A DNA stretch of 64,000 nucleotides from Salinispora oceanensis (GTDB lineage: Bacteria; Actinomycetota; Actinomycetes; Mycobacteriales; Micromonosporaceae): positions 1,935,387-1,999,386 of the forward strand of contig NZ_KB911579.1 in NCBI RefSeq assembly GCF_000383575.1, read 5' to 3'. The position numbers were made by a program, and so were the translations under genes. Below the pieces are notes generated by a model. It saw only the letters and a program-made list of their open reading frames with translations. It was not told the origin of the DNA and ran no database searches. The number at the start of each line of letters is the position of its first letter. Position 1 is the stretch's first letter. Below, one piece after another: positions 15,832 through 23,508 of this stretch.

Positions 15832-16329
15832 ATGTCCCGGGTACAGCTCGCGCTCCGCGTCTCCGACCTCGAAGGCTCGATCGCCTTCTACTCGAAGCTG
15901 TTCGACACCGAGCCGGCCAAGCGCCGCCCCGGCTACGCCAACTTCGCCGTGGCGAACCCGCCGCTGAAGCTCGTACTCCTGGAAGGTGAGCCGGACCAGG
16001 CCACCGCGCTGGACCACCTGGGGGTCGAGGTGCCCAGCACCGACGAGGTAGACGCCGCGACCCGGCGGCTCGCCGACTCCGGTCTAACCACGCTGGAGGA
16101 GCAGAACACCGAGTGCTGCTATGCGCTCCAGGACAAGGTCTGGGTGCACGGCCCCGGCAAGGAGCCGTGGGAGGTCTACACCGTCAAGGCCGACTCCGAC
16201 CAACTCCAGAAGGCGACCGAGAGCGATTGCTGCACCCCGGCCGGGGCGACGGCGACCGAGGGCGCGTGCTGCACCCCGACCGCGGCGAAGGAGACGGCGG
16301 GCAGCGGCACCCAGTCGAGCTGCTGCTGA
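15832..16329 (+). CDS. ArsI/CadI-family metal(loid) resistance dioxygenase-like protein with Cys-rich tail
   Basis: A 165-residue protein of the vicinal-oxygen-chelate fold. It matches the ArsI (organoarsenical C-As lyase) / CadI (cadmium-induced) group: SRVQLALRVSDL start, Gln5, His62 and Glu114 as probable iron ligands, and the adjacent thiol pair Cys95-Cys96 that binds trivalent arsenical in ArsI. After the fold (~residue 128) comes a tail with three more Cys-Cys pairs (133-134, 146-147, 164-165), two in CCTP repeats. AGGAGG lies before the ATG. No ars genes flank it, so it is a single-gene unit with its own promoter. Arsenic, antimony or cadmium response are all possible. Confidence 0.88.
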   Translation: MSRVQLALRVSDLEGSIAFYSKLFDTEPAKRRPGYANFAVANPPLKLVLLEGEPDQATALDHLGVEVPSTDEVDAATRRLADSGLTTLEEQNTECCYALQDKVWVHGPGKEPWEVYTVKADSDQLQKATESDCCTPAGATATEGACCTPTAAKETAGSGTQSSCC

Positions 16330-16353
16330 CTGCTACTACGCATCGAGGCGGTG

Positions 16354-16389
16354 ACCGCCGGCGCCTCGCTCAACGACCGCGCCGGCGGT
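16354..16389. terminator. Hairpin between the ArsI-like and GNAT genes
   Basis: Perfect 11-base stem ACCGCCGGCGC / GCGCCGGCGGT with a 14-base loop, between convergent stops at 16329 and 16441. Confidence 0.7.
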
Positions 16390-16440
16390 CCTGCCTCGCT
16401 CAATGCCGCCGGTCCTACCAAGGTGGTTGGGGCCGGTAGC

Positions 16441-17013
16441 TCAGTGCGTCGACTGCCGCATGATCCAGGTGGGCAGGGGCTCCTCGAAGGTGCTCGCCAC
16501 CTCCCAGCCGGCCCGCCGGTACATCTCGACGTTGTCGGGGTTGCTGGTTTCCAGGACCGCCGGAAGACCCGCCGCGGCGGCGTGCCGCAGCCCCATCGCC
16601 ATGACCGCGTGGCCCCATCGACGACCCATACTTTCGGGATGGGTGCCCAGGACACTGAGGTACCAGAACGGCTCTGTGGGCAGCGCCGCGTCCATCGCCC
16701 GATGGAAGGCATCGAAGCGGCTCAGCGCGTCGGCGGGGAGGTGAGTGGCGAGAACGCCGTCCAGCTCCTCGTCCCCCGCCCCCGGCGCCTGCCAGATCGC
16801 GACCGACGCTCCGCGCTCGATCGTCCAGATCGTTTGCTGATGCACCTGCTTGTCGAAGAGGTACCCGAAGAAGACAGTGGCGTACTCAGGGTAGGTCGCC
16901 TGGTCGGGAAAATAACATCGCAGAAGGGGGTCCTTCTCGAAGGCGGCGACAAGTGAGCCGACGACGCGCTCACGGTCTCCCGGGCTGGCAACGTTGATCT
17001 CAGGTGCTGTCAC
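16441..17013 (-). CDS. GNAT-family acetyltransferase
   Basis: About 190 residues with the GNAT fold. The acetyl-CoA pyrophosphate loop is RRWGHA, after the strand FWYLSVLGTHP, and the C-terminal strand has LETSNPDNVEMYRRAGWEV. The type resembles acetyltransferases of antibiotic self-resistance clusters, but no substrate can be assigned. The start is uncertain: GTG 17013 or TTG 17022, neither with a good Shine-Dalgarno. Confidence 0.85.
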   Translation of the reverse strand: MTAPEINVASPGDRERVVGSLVAAFEKDPLLRCYFPDQATYPEYATVFFGYLFDKQVHQQTIWTIERGASVAIWQAPGAGDEELDGVLATHLPADALSRFDAFHRAMDAALPTEPFWYLSVLGTHPESMGRRWGHAVMAMGLRHAAAAGLPAVLETSNPDNVEMYRRAGWEVASTFEEPLPTWIMRQSTH

Positions 17014-17092
17014 GGGATGCAAAGCTACCGCAGCTCAAGGCGACTACCCGGCGCATGTAAGCAGGCTCGCATCTCGTTTGGGGGTCTTTATT

Positions 17093-17113
17093 CGCATATC
17101 TACCCCTTAAGCG
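17093..17113 (+). promoter_or_regulatory. Upstream box shared by the two beta-helix genes, copy 1
   Basis: CGCATATCTACCCCTTAAGCG lies 116 bases before the first beta-helix gene. A similar CGCAT...CCTTTTAAGCG sequence lies before the second paralogue (20269-20291). Conserved outside the coding regions, so probably promoter or operator. Confidence 0.45.
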
Positions 17114-17229
17114 CCTTATGACGGATTTTACTCGGGTTGGTTGCCACCTACCGGGTAGCCCGAGGAGCGCCACACCGGACCGCACTGGGCGACTCCTCGT
17201 CCGTAAACGGGGAAGGACACCGGAGCGCG

Positions 17230-18609
17230 ATGAACCATCAGCACCACCAACACGAACCGAGCGGGCCACGTCAACGCCGCCCAAAGCCACGATGGTGGGC
17301 GCTCGGACTGGCCGGGATGACTGGCTTGGCCCTCACCACTGTCGGGGTTGCCGCCGCCCCCGCGGACGCCGCCCGACCTTTCCCGACCAGCGCCGAGGAC
17401 CGCCCCGGCAAGACCGCGGACCGCCCCGGGACGCCGGAGACGCCCACGACCGACGGGCACCGCGGCACATCCGACGAAAAGAGCAAGGGCAAGAAGGAAC
17501 CCAAGGGCATTCCCATCCCCTGCGACACCGACAAGCTGATCGCCGCGATCACCCTCGCCAACGCCCGCGGCGGCGCCACCCTCGACCTCGCCAGCAAGTG
17601 CACCTACCTACTCACCGCCATCATCGACGACGCCGGCCTCCCCGCCATCACCACCCCCATCACCCTCAACGGCGGCAAGCACACCATCATCGAACGCGCC
17701 GCCGCCGTCGAACAGTTCAGAATCCTCACCGTCGACACCGGCGGCGACCTCACCCTCAACCACCTCACCATCACCGGCGGGCAAACCGACAGCGACGGCG
17801 GCGGAATCCTCGTCAACACCGGCGGGGCGCTCACCACCAACCACAGCACCATCACCCGCAACATCTCCGGGGACAGCGGTGGCGGCATCCGCAACAACGG
17901 CGTGGCCACCCTCAACCACTCCACCGTCAGCCGCAACACTGCCGTGTTCGGCGGCGGGATCTTCAACTCCGGCCTGCTCACGTTGATCAAGTCTCAGGTC
18001 GAGTCGAACAACGGAAGTGAGGCGGGCGGCATCTTCAGCCTTGGCAACATGAGCGCCACGCACAGCGTCATCGCTCACAACCAGGCCAGCGACGCCGGCG
18101 GCGGGCTGCTGCTGGGTTCGGGAACGCACACCCTGACGCACACCCGAATCGTGAACAACGCCGCACCCCAGGGCGGCGGTTTCCTGCTCAACTCCCCCGG
18201 CCAGGTCACCCTCGAGAAGGTGCTCCTCGCGGACAACACCGCGACGAGCCAGTCTGGGGGCGGGGCGGTGGTCTCCACTGGCGCATTCCTCGTCGTCCGG
18301 GACAGCACCATCAAGAACAACACCGCCGCTACCGCCGACGGGGGTGGCATCGACAACGCCGGAGAGACCGTCCTCCAGCAGACGGAGGTCATCGGTAACC
18401 AGGCGGGCAACCAGGGCGGCGGCATCTACAACGAAGCCACCGGCACCCTCGACCTCATCGCGACAAAGATCATCAAGAATGTCGCCGTCGTTGACGGCGG
18501 GGGCATCTACAACGACAACGGCACGGTGAACCTGAACACCGCCACCGGCACGATCGTGATCAAGAACCGACCCAACAACTGCGTCAACGTCCCCGGCTGC
18601 GCCGGCTAG
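17230..18609 (+). CDS. Secreted right-handed beta-helix repeat protein, paralogue 1
   Basis: A 459-residue exported protein. The N-terminus is basic (RPKPRWWALG) with a hydrophobic core and an ADA cleavage site near residue 50. A charged, Lys/Gly-rich linker follows to about residue 97. The rest is a beta-helix built from ~21-25-residue coils with recurring GGGI-x-N motifs and Asn/Thr ladders. It ends in an INNxCxxVPGCxG-like motif. Such folds are found in polysaccharide lyases and surface adhesins; no catalytic residues are recognisable. GGAG lies four bases before the ATG. About half its sequence is nearly identical to the paralogue at 20434-21807. Confidence 0.85.
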   Translation: MNHQHHQHEPSGPRQRRPKPRWWALGLAGMTGLALTTVGVAAAPADAARPFPTSAEDRPGKTADRPGTPETPTTDGHRGTSDEKSKGKKEPKGIPIPCDTDKLIAAITLANARGGATLDLASKCTYLLTAIIDDAGLPAITTPITLNGGKHTIIERAAAVEQFRILTVDTGGDLTLNHLTITGGQTDSDGGGILVNTGGALTTNHSTITRNISGDSGGGIRNNGVATLNHSTVSRNTAVFGGGIFNSGLLTLIKSQVESNNGSEAGGIFSLGNMSATHSVIAHNQASDAGGGLLLGSGTHTLTHTRIVNNAAPQGGGFLLNSPGQVTLEKVLLADNTATSQSGGGAVVSTGAFLVVRDSTIKNNTAATADGGGIDNAGETVLQQTEVIGNQAGNQGGGIYNEATGTLDLIATKIIKNVAVVDGGGIYNDNGTVNLNTATGTIVIKNRPNNCVNVPGCAG

Positions 18610-18636
18610 CGAACCGAACGACATCGGCCCCACAGT

Positions 18637-18673
18637 GGCCCCGCTCCCGCCGCACTCCGGTAGGGGCGGGGCC
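18637..18673. terminator. Hairpin after beta-helix gene 1
   Basis: Stem GGCCCCGC-t-CCC / GGG-GCGGGGCC with a single bulge, between convergent stops at 18609 and 18760. Confidence 0.65.
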
Positions 18674-18759
18674 CGGTCTGTTCGACGCGGCTGGCGGGCC
18701 AGGGTGCCGGCCGCCGGCATCACGCCGGGGGTGCCCTCAACGCCCAGGGAGACGACGCG

Positions 18760-19533
18760 CTATCCGGGAAGGTCCTGGGGCAGAGTGTTGTACCGGTCCA
18801 GAGTGGCCTTGCTGGTCGAGTTGTCCTGGAACACCAGCTCCCATGGGCCAGTGTTGATATCCATGGCTTTACCGAAGCCGACCCACTTACCGGTCATACG
18901 TCTGCCGGTCGGTTCGACGAGTAGCTGAATCGCTCCGTGATAGCGGGCGCCTCGGTAGTAGCCCTCCTCGGCCGTCTGCTCGGTCCACGTCCCGGTGATG
19001 ACGCTGCCATCCACGGTGAGATCCAGCGCCAGCGACGACGAGGCGGAGTTCGGGAGGCTACGTACGGTCAGCCGGTCACTGTGCTGCAACAGCACCACGT
19101 AGTGCTGCCCGGCGTAAGACTCACCGCGGCCGCTCGAGTAGAACTGATAGCGACTGAGCCACACGCCCACGTAAGTGCCGTGCGGGGTGCCGGGGCGGGC
19201 CGCTGGCTCCGGCGTAGCCAGATCCGACATCGACGATGTCAGATCGTGGCCCCCCTCGCGATCAGCCTTGACCTGAGCGCCCGGCAACGCGGCGAAACCA
19301 AGCAGCTCGATAGGGAGGCCGGTAACCACCTCCAGCGCACGGAGGTAGACGGGCCTGGGAGCAGCGATCGCGCCGGACTCCCACCGCTGTACCAGCCGCT
19401 TGTTGGCGTCGTTCGGTTCTCCGGCCCGGTGGCCGGCTGCCTGCAGCGCGCGGGCGAAGTCGTCCTGGCTCATCCGCATCCCGGCACGGACAGCTCGAAG
19501 CGCGGTGTTGGGGGTAGTCATGGTCATCACCAT
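18760..19533 (-). CDS. XRE-family regulator with a beta-rich C-terminal sensor-like domain
   Basis: A 257-residue protein. The N-terminal helix-turn-helix (about residues 8-75) reads NTALRAVRAGMRMSQDDFARAL and NKRLVQRWESG. A Pro/Ala linker follows (about 95-115). The C-terminal ~140 residues alternate strands (GTYVGVWLSRYQFYSS, HYVVLLQ, GSVITGTWTEQT, RRMTGKWVGFG) like a small calycin-type barrel that could hold a ligand. Several in-frame starts exist (19533, 19527, 19521) without a clear Shine-Dalgarno; leaderless translation is possible. Divergent from the two small genes at 19667-20131, with 133 bases between, so it probably controls them. Confidence 0.8.
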   Translation of the reverse strand: MVMTMTTPNTALRAVRAGMRMSQDDFARALQAAGHRAGEPNDANKRLVQRWESGAIAAPRPVYLRALEVVTGLPIELLGFAALPGAQVKADREGGHDLTSSMSDLATPEPAARPGTPHGTYVGVWLSRYQFYSSGRGESYAGQHYVVLLQHSDRLTVRSLPNSASSSLALDLTVDGSVITGTWTEQTAEEGYYRGARYHGAIQLLVEPTGRRMTGKWVGFGKAMDINTGPWELVFQDNSTSKATLDRYNTLPQDLPG

Positions 19534-19666
19534 AGCTATCTGTCGCCTGAATGTCGCCGCCAATGTGGGTGGTTTGCCATGTGCTGTGCCGCCGTGCTCG
19601 GCGACACAGCAGCGACATCATGACGGGAGCCAACCGCTGTAGCAGTACCGAGGGAGGGCAATCCTC

Positions 19667-19900
19667 ATGCGAAACATCCGTAATGCCTGGCGGCGACTCA
19701 TCGACCAGTCCGCACCCATACGGACTGGCGCCAAGCACCGCTTCGGCCGTCAGCCCGCGCGTGTGGATACGACCGGACCGACGACTCGGTACGCGGCACG
19801 GGCGGGTGCCTACCACCCACTCCGCAACCAATCAACGGTGATCTTTGATACCCGGCCGTTGATGACCCCGCTGGCCCGGCAGCGGGCCGACTCCCGGTGA
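19667..19900 (+). CDS. Small basic protein, first gene of a two-gene module
   Basis: A 77-residue, Arg-rich protein beginning MRNIRNAWRRL, with no membrane span and no known domain. GGGAGGG lies about ten bases before the ATG. It is divergent from an XRE regulator and is followed after nine bases by a small CxxCG-WPC protein gene. The same layout (XRE regulator, basic first gene starting MRIRWFGWRRR, CxxCG-WPC second gene) recurs at 43504-45239. Function unknown; recognition rests on this repeated architecture. Confidence 0.65.
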   Translation: MRNIRNAWRRLIDQSAPIRTGAKHRFGRQPARVDTTGPTTRYAARAGAYHPLRNQSTVIFDTRPLMTPLARQRADSR

Positions 19901-19909
19901 CGGCCACCG

Positions 19910-20131
19910 ATGCCCGATCGCGCCCGTGGTCAGCTGTCGGCAGCCCAGTTGCGCAACCGGATGCTCCTGTCCGCTCGGCGAATCATCACCGAACACTGGC
20001 CACGCGTGGACCGGTGCTCGGTCTGTGGCTGCAGGTGGCCGTGCCCACCCACCGAAACCGCCTACGACTACCTCGCCTCGATGGGGCAGGGCTGCTGGGC
20101 GCCCCCGAAGGGTGTGCGGGGCTTGCGGTGA
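19910..20131 (+). CDS. Small CxxCGxxWPC protein, second gene of the module
   Basis: A 73-residue protein with the motif C-S-V-C-G-C-R-W-P-C (about residues 36-45), followed by PPTETAYDYLASMG. The N-terminal half is helical and basic (LSAAQLRNRMLLSARRIITEHW). The same cysteine motif occurs in the second gene of the other module (44898-45239). The cysteines could bind a metal or form a redox pair. An in-frame GTG is not available upstream; the ATG at 19910 has only a weak Shine-Dalgarno. Not a WhiB protein: the four-cysteine spacing does not fit. Confidence 0.65.
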   Translation: MPDRARGQLSAAQLRNRMLLSARRIITEHWPRVDRCSVCGCRWPCPPTETAYDYLASMGQGCWAPPKGVRGLR

Positions 20132-20433
20132 CACCAACCCCCGCAGATCCGTCCTGGCGGCTGGACCGGACTGCTCCGCTGTGACCTGATCCGAGCACCA
20201 CCAAGCGTTCGGGTTGGCCCTGTCCGCCCGGATCGGTCGGGAGGTCCGGCCGTTGGCCTGATTCGCGCCGCATCTATGTCCCTTTTAAGCGTGTTTCTCG
20301 TGTTCGTGTCGATGTGGGGCCAGTGTCGGGATTAGCTGAAGGTGGTCGCTATCGCCTGCCCGGTAGCCGGGGAACAGCCACCGCAGGGTGGTGCGTTGCT
20401 CGCCGTTCACGGAGAAAGGAGACCAAGACTGTG
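20132..20433. other. Leader region of beta-helix gene 2
   Basis: No gene seen. It contains the shared upstream box (20269-20291), a GGTAGCCGGGG stretch at 20360-20370 resembling one in the leader of paralogue 1, and AAAGGAG at 20415-20421. No match to a c-di-GMP riboswitch core (no ACGCAAAGCC) was found. Confidence 0.45.
20269..20291 (+). promoter_or_regulatory. Upstream box shared by the two beta-helix genes, copy 2
   Basis: CGCATCTATG followed by TCCCTTTTAAGCG, the counterpart of 17093-17113, here 142 bases before the coding region. Confidence 0.45.
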
Positions 20434-21807
20434 ATGGCCCAACCGCACCACGACCACGAACCAGACACGCCCCGGGCACGCCGAGCCAGAAACCGGTGGT
20501 GGGCCGTCGGGTTGGCCGGCATGACCGGCTTGACCCTCAGCACCGGCGGCGCGGTCGCCACCCCAGCCGCCAGCGCGATCAAACACGACGTCGCTGCCGC
20601 CGGCGACGCCCCCTCCGTTGACGAGCGCCGCGGTACCCGCGACGACGGCAGGGGCATGCACTACGGCAAGGGCACCGGGATGAAGGGCAAGCAGCCCAAG
20701 GGAACCCCAGTGCCCTGCGACGCCGAAGCCCTCATCGCCGCGATCACCCTCGCCAACGCCCGCGGCGGCGCCACCCTCGACCTCGCCAAAGACTGCACCT
20801 ACCTGCTCACCACCAACCTCGACGGCGCTGGCCTGCCCACCATCACCACCCCCATCACCCTCAACGGCGGCAAACACACCACCATCGAACGCGCCGCCAC
20901 CGCCGACCAGTTCCGCATCCTCACCATCAATATCGGCGGCGACCTCACCCTCAACGACCTCAAACTCACCGGCGGACACACCACCGGCGACGGCGGCGCA
21001 ATCCTTGTCAACCCCGGTGGCAGACTCACCACCAACGACAGCGCTATCACCCGAAACATCGCCGACGGTAACGGCGGGGGCATCACCAACAACGGCGTTA
21101 CCCACCTAAACCACTCGTCCGTTGATGACAATCGCTCCGCCGTTTTCGGTGGCGGGGTCCTCAGCTTTGGCGTACTCAAGATCCGCAAGACTCACGTACG
21201 CGCCAACACCGCTTTCATCGGAGCTGGGGTCTTCGGCGCGGTGGAAGTCCAGATCGACAGCAGTACCATCAACGCCAATCACTCCTCATTCGGCAGCGGC
21301 GGCCTTGTCATGTTTATCGGAATCGGCACCGTGACGGACACCGACATCACGAACAACACCGCGATGGAGGTCGGCGGCATCCTCGTTAACCTCGACACAC
21401 AACTCACCCTCAAATCGGTCACCGTTTCCGAAAATGTCGCCACCACCAGCCTCGTGGGCGGCCTCGGAATAAACCCGGGCTCCTCCGTTGTGGTCGAGAA
21501 CAGCAACATCAAAAACAACACGGCCGCCACCGATGCTGGCGGCATCTACAACACCGGCTCCCTGGTGTTACGGCGAACAAAGGTCACCGGAAACCAGGCG
21601 GGCGACGAGGGCGGCGGCATATTCAACACGTTCGGGGGCGCCGTCAGTCTCTTCGACACGAAGGTGGTCAAGAATATCGCCACCACCGACGGCGGGGGGA
21701 TCTTCAACGTAATCAATGGAACGGTCGAGTTGAACACCGCCACCGGCACCATCGTGGTCAAGAACCGGCCGAACAACTGCTTTGGCGTACCTGGTTGCGC
21801 CGGTTAG
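20434..21807 (+). CDS. Secreted right-handed beta-helix repeat protein, paralogue 2
   Basis: A 457-residue exported protein with the same plan as the paralogue at 17230-18609. It has a basic N-terminus (RRARNRWWAVG), a hydrophobic core and an ASA cleavage site near residue 49, then a Gly/Lys linker and a long beta-helix with GGGI-type coils. A conserved PCDAEALIAAITLANARGG stretch opens the helix and it ends NNCFGVPGCAG. The cap regions are almost identical to paralogue 1 while the middle coils differ, which suggests gene duplication with variation in the exposed ladder. AAAGGAG is 12 bases before the ATG and nine before an adjacent GTG at 20431, which may be the true start. Confidence 0.85.
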   Translation: MAQPHHDHEPDTPRARRARNRWWAVGLAGMTGLTLSTGGAVATPAASAIKHDVAAAGDAPSVDERRGTRDDGRGMHYGKGTGMKGKQPKGTPVPCDAEALIAAITLANARGGATLDLAKDCTYLLTTNLDGAGLPTITTPITLNGGKHTTIERAATADQFRILTINIGGDLTLNDLKLTGGHTTGDGGAILVNPGGRLTTNDSAITRNIADGNGGGITNNGVTHLNHSSVDDNRSAVFGGGVLSFGVLKIRKTHVRANTAFIGAGVFGAVEVQIDSSTINANHSSFGSGGLVMFIGIGTVTDTDITNNTAMEVGGILVNLDTQLTLKSVTVSENVATTSLVGGLGINPGSSVVVENSNIKNNTAATDAGGIYNTGSLVLRRTKVTGNQAGDEGGGIFNTFGGAVSLFDTKVVKNIATTDGGGIFNVINGTVELNTATGTIVVKNRPNNCFGVPGCAG

Positions 21808-21943
21808 CAATCCGTGCGGTTCGCGAGGGAGGCTGCCGGGCCGGGGACGGCGGTCTCCCTGCACGCGAGCCGGGGCGGAGACAACCGGCCCAGACACCTG
21901 GCCGGCCGAATGGCCGTCGACGCGCGGAGGCCACAAGCAAGAT

Positions 21944-21969
21944 CCCCACCGACGTTTCCGCTGGTGGGG
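21944..21969 (-). terminator. Terminator of the tRNA cluster
   Basis: Stem CCCCACC / GGTGGGG with a 12-base loop, 28 bases past tRNA-Phe; on the minus strand it is followed by ATCTTGCTTGT. Confidence 0.7.
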
Positions 21970-21996
21970 ACCGCAATAGCCCGGCGAAAGGCTATG

Positions 21997-22070
21997 TGGC
22001 CAGGGGCGGGGTCGAACCGCCGACCTTCCGATTTTCAGTCGGACGCTCGTACCAACTGAGCTACCTGGCC
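21997..22070 (-). tRNA. tRNA-Phe (GAA)
   Basis: A 74-base cloverleaf: acceptor GGCCAGG/CCTGGCC, D stem GCTC/GAGC, anticodon loop CTGAAAA with anticodon GAA, T loop TTCGACC. The 3' CCA is not encoded. Last of three tRNA genes read leftward. Confidence 0.97.
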
Positions 22071-22133
22071 GTGCTTCGGGTCATGGTACCTGGCCGTCGA
22101 GATCACCGACGGGCCGGGTCACCTGCCCGATAT

Positions 22134-22167
22134 GTCGAAGGCCGCGCGTACTGGCGCGGCCTTCGAC
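22134..22167 (-). terminator. Strong hairpin between tRNA-Asp and tRNA-Phe
   Basis: Perfect 13-base stem GTCGAAGGCCGCG / CGCGGCCTTCGAC with an eight-base loop, starting six bases past tRNA-Asp. It may terminate the Glu-Asp transcript or act as a processing signal. Confidence 0.6.
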
Positions 22168-22172
22168 GTTTG

Positions 22173-22246
22173 CGGTCCTGACGGGACTTGAACCCGCGAC
22201 CTCCGCCTTGACAGGGCGGCGAGCACTCCAACTGCTCCACAGGACC
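22173..22246 (-). tRNA. tRNA-Asp (GTC)
   Basis: A 74-base cloverleaf: acceptor GGTCCTG/CAGGACC, anticodon stem CCGCC/GGCGG with loop CTGTCAA and anticodon GTC, T loop TTCAAGT. CCA is not encoded. Confidence 0.97.
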
Positions 22247-22272
22247 TAGCTCATCCGACCGAGGTCGGACCG

Positions 22273-22345
22273 TGCCCCCAACGGGATTCGAACCCGTGCT
22301 ACCGCCTTGAAAGGGCGGCGTCCTGGGCCGCTAGACGATGAGGGC
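22273..22345 (-). tRNA. tRNA-Glu (TTC)
   Basis: A 73-base cloverleaf: acceptor GCCCTCA/TGGGGGC, anticodon stem CCGCC/GGCGG with loop CTTTCAA and anticodon TTC, T loop TTCGAAT. First in the Glu-Asp-Phe order. Confidence 0.97.
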
Positions 22346-22563
22346 GGCCCCGCCATCATTGCACACTCACAAGTTCTGGCGGTCTTGCTCCCATCCGGCC
22401 CCGCCGGAGGCTTCAAAAGCATACGTGATGGCGCGTCGCTCAGCCAAACCGACCCCGGGGCGTTCCCCGCAGGGACGGAACCCGCAGGTGAATCCGGTAC
22501 TCCGACCGTCTTGGTCCCGCCGCCGGCCCACCCCGCGCGCGGCCCACCCCGCGGGCGGGCCGC

Positions 22564-23508
22564 CTAGCCTGCGGCCGACTGGTCCAACGAATCGCGTACG
22601 GCGGCCGCGAGCGAGAGCGCCTCGGCGAGGTCCACCGGGCGCACCACCCCGGCGGGAAGGCTGCCGGCCCGCCACCCCGGTCCGGCCGCGAAGACCAGCA
22701 GCGGCCGTTGGGGGCCCGTGAGCAGGGCGGTGAGCTGTGCGGGATCCGCGGTGCTCCGAGTCTGCGACCAGAGCACGACCGCAGCCGGCCCGGTCCGGTT
22801 GACCGCCTCCAGTAGCGCCCGCACCGGCACTCGGGCCCCGAGCAGCCGGTGGGCGATCCCGGCTTCGGCCAGCGCCGCGCCAAGGGCTTCCAGCGGCAGA
22901 CTGTGCTGCTCCTCGTCGGCGCAGGAGAGCAGGAGGCGAGGGGGCCCATCGGGCGCGTGGGCGCGGACCACCGCGGCGAACGCCTCCGACACGCAGCGGG
23001 ACACCAGGTGTTCGACCTCGATCAGCGCCGCTGTGGCGACGTGCCGTTCACCGATCCCGGCGAGTACTGGTCGCAGCAGGGTGTCCCAGGTGGTGACCAC
23101 GCCGTCGGTGCGGATCGCCCGGTCGATCACCTCGTTGATGGCGTTCGAGTCAAGTCGCATGGCGGACCGAGCCAGGCCCCGAGCGGCCGGGCCGGACCGA
23201 CCCACCGGAATTGTCGCGCCGCCGCCGTCGCGGGCACTCCGCTTCCCGGCCCCGACACCGGCCCCGGGCGGCCCGGTGTCGGGAGCCTGAACGGCCCAGC
23301 GGGCGGCCTCGGCCGGCGCGACGCCGTTGGCGGTGAGCCGCCGCATGGTCTCGAGGCGGGCGAGGTCGGCCGGGGTGTAGCGGCGGTGGTGCCCGGGGAC
23401 GTGCTCGCTGGGCCCGAGCCCGTAGCGCTGATGCCAGGTGCGCAGGGTCGTCACCGCGACGCCCAGCCGGCGGGCGACGGCGCCAGCGCTCAGTGCCTCA
23501 TCCGCCAC
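22564..23508 (-). CDS. MerR-family regulator with B12-binding-like domain (LitR/CarH type)
   Basis: A 314-residue regulator. The MerR helix-turn-helix is at residues ~5-70 (AGAVARRLGVAVTTLRTWHQRYG, HRRYTPADLARLE). After a Gly-rich linker comes a four-helix segment (about 120-190) and a cobalamin-binding-like domain (about 190-310). The motif DEEQH at the start of that domain keeps the E-x-H of light-sensing LitR/CarH proteins; the Gly expected after it is replaced, so B12 binding is not certain. GTG 23508 overlaps the idi stop by 11 bases, making it the last gene of the crtE-crtI-idi operon. It probably controls the carotenoid genes, possibly in response to light. Confidence 0.85.
   Translation of the reverse strand: MADEALSAGAVARRLGVAVTTLRTWHQRYGLGPSEHVPGHHRRYTPADLARLETMRRLTANGVAPAEAARWAVQAPDTGPPGAGVGAGKRSARDGGGATIPVGRSGPAARGLARSAMRLDSNAINEVIDRAIRTDGVVTTWDTLLRPVLAGIGERHVATAALIEVEHLVSRCVSEAFAAVVRAHAPDGPPRLLLSCADEEQHSLPLEALGAALAEAGIAHRLLGARVPVRALLEAVNRTGPAAVVLWSQTRSTADPAQLTALLTGPQRPLLVFAAGPGWRAGSLPAGVVRPVDLAEALSLAAAVRDSLDQSAAG

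Noticed and set aside
17100-17229. Cyclic-di-GMP or cyclic-di-AMP riboswitch before the beta-helix genes
   Set aside because: GGTAGCC-like stretches are present in both leaders, but the conserved core segments of either class are missing.
19910-20131. WhiB-family protein
   Set aside because: The cysteines are clustered as CxxCGxxWPC, lacking the four spaced WhiB ligands and the G[VI]WGG motif.
21944-22345. Integrated element at the tRNA cluster
   Set aside because: No integrase gene and no direct repeat of a tRNA 3' end was seen within the window.
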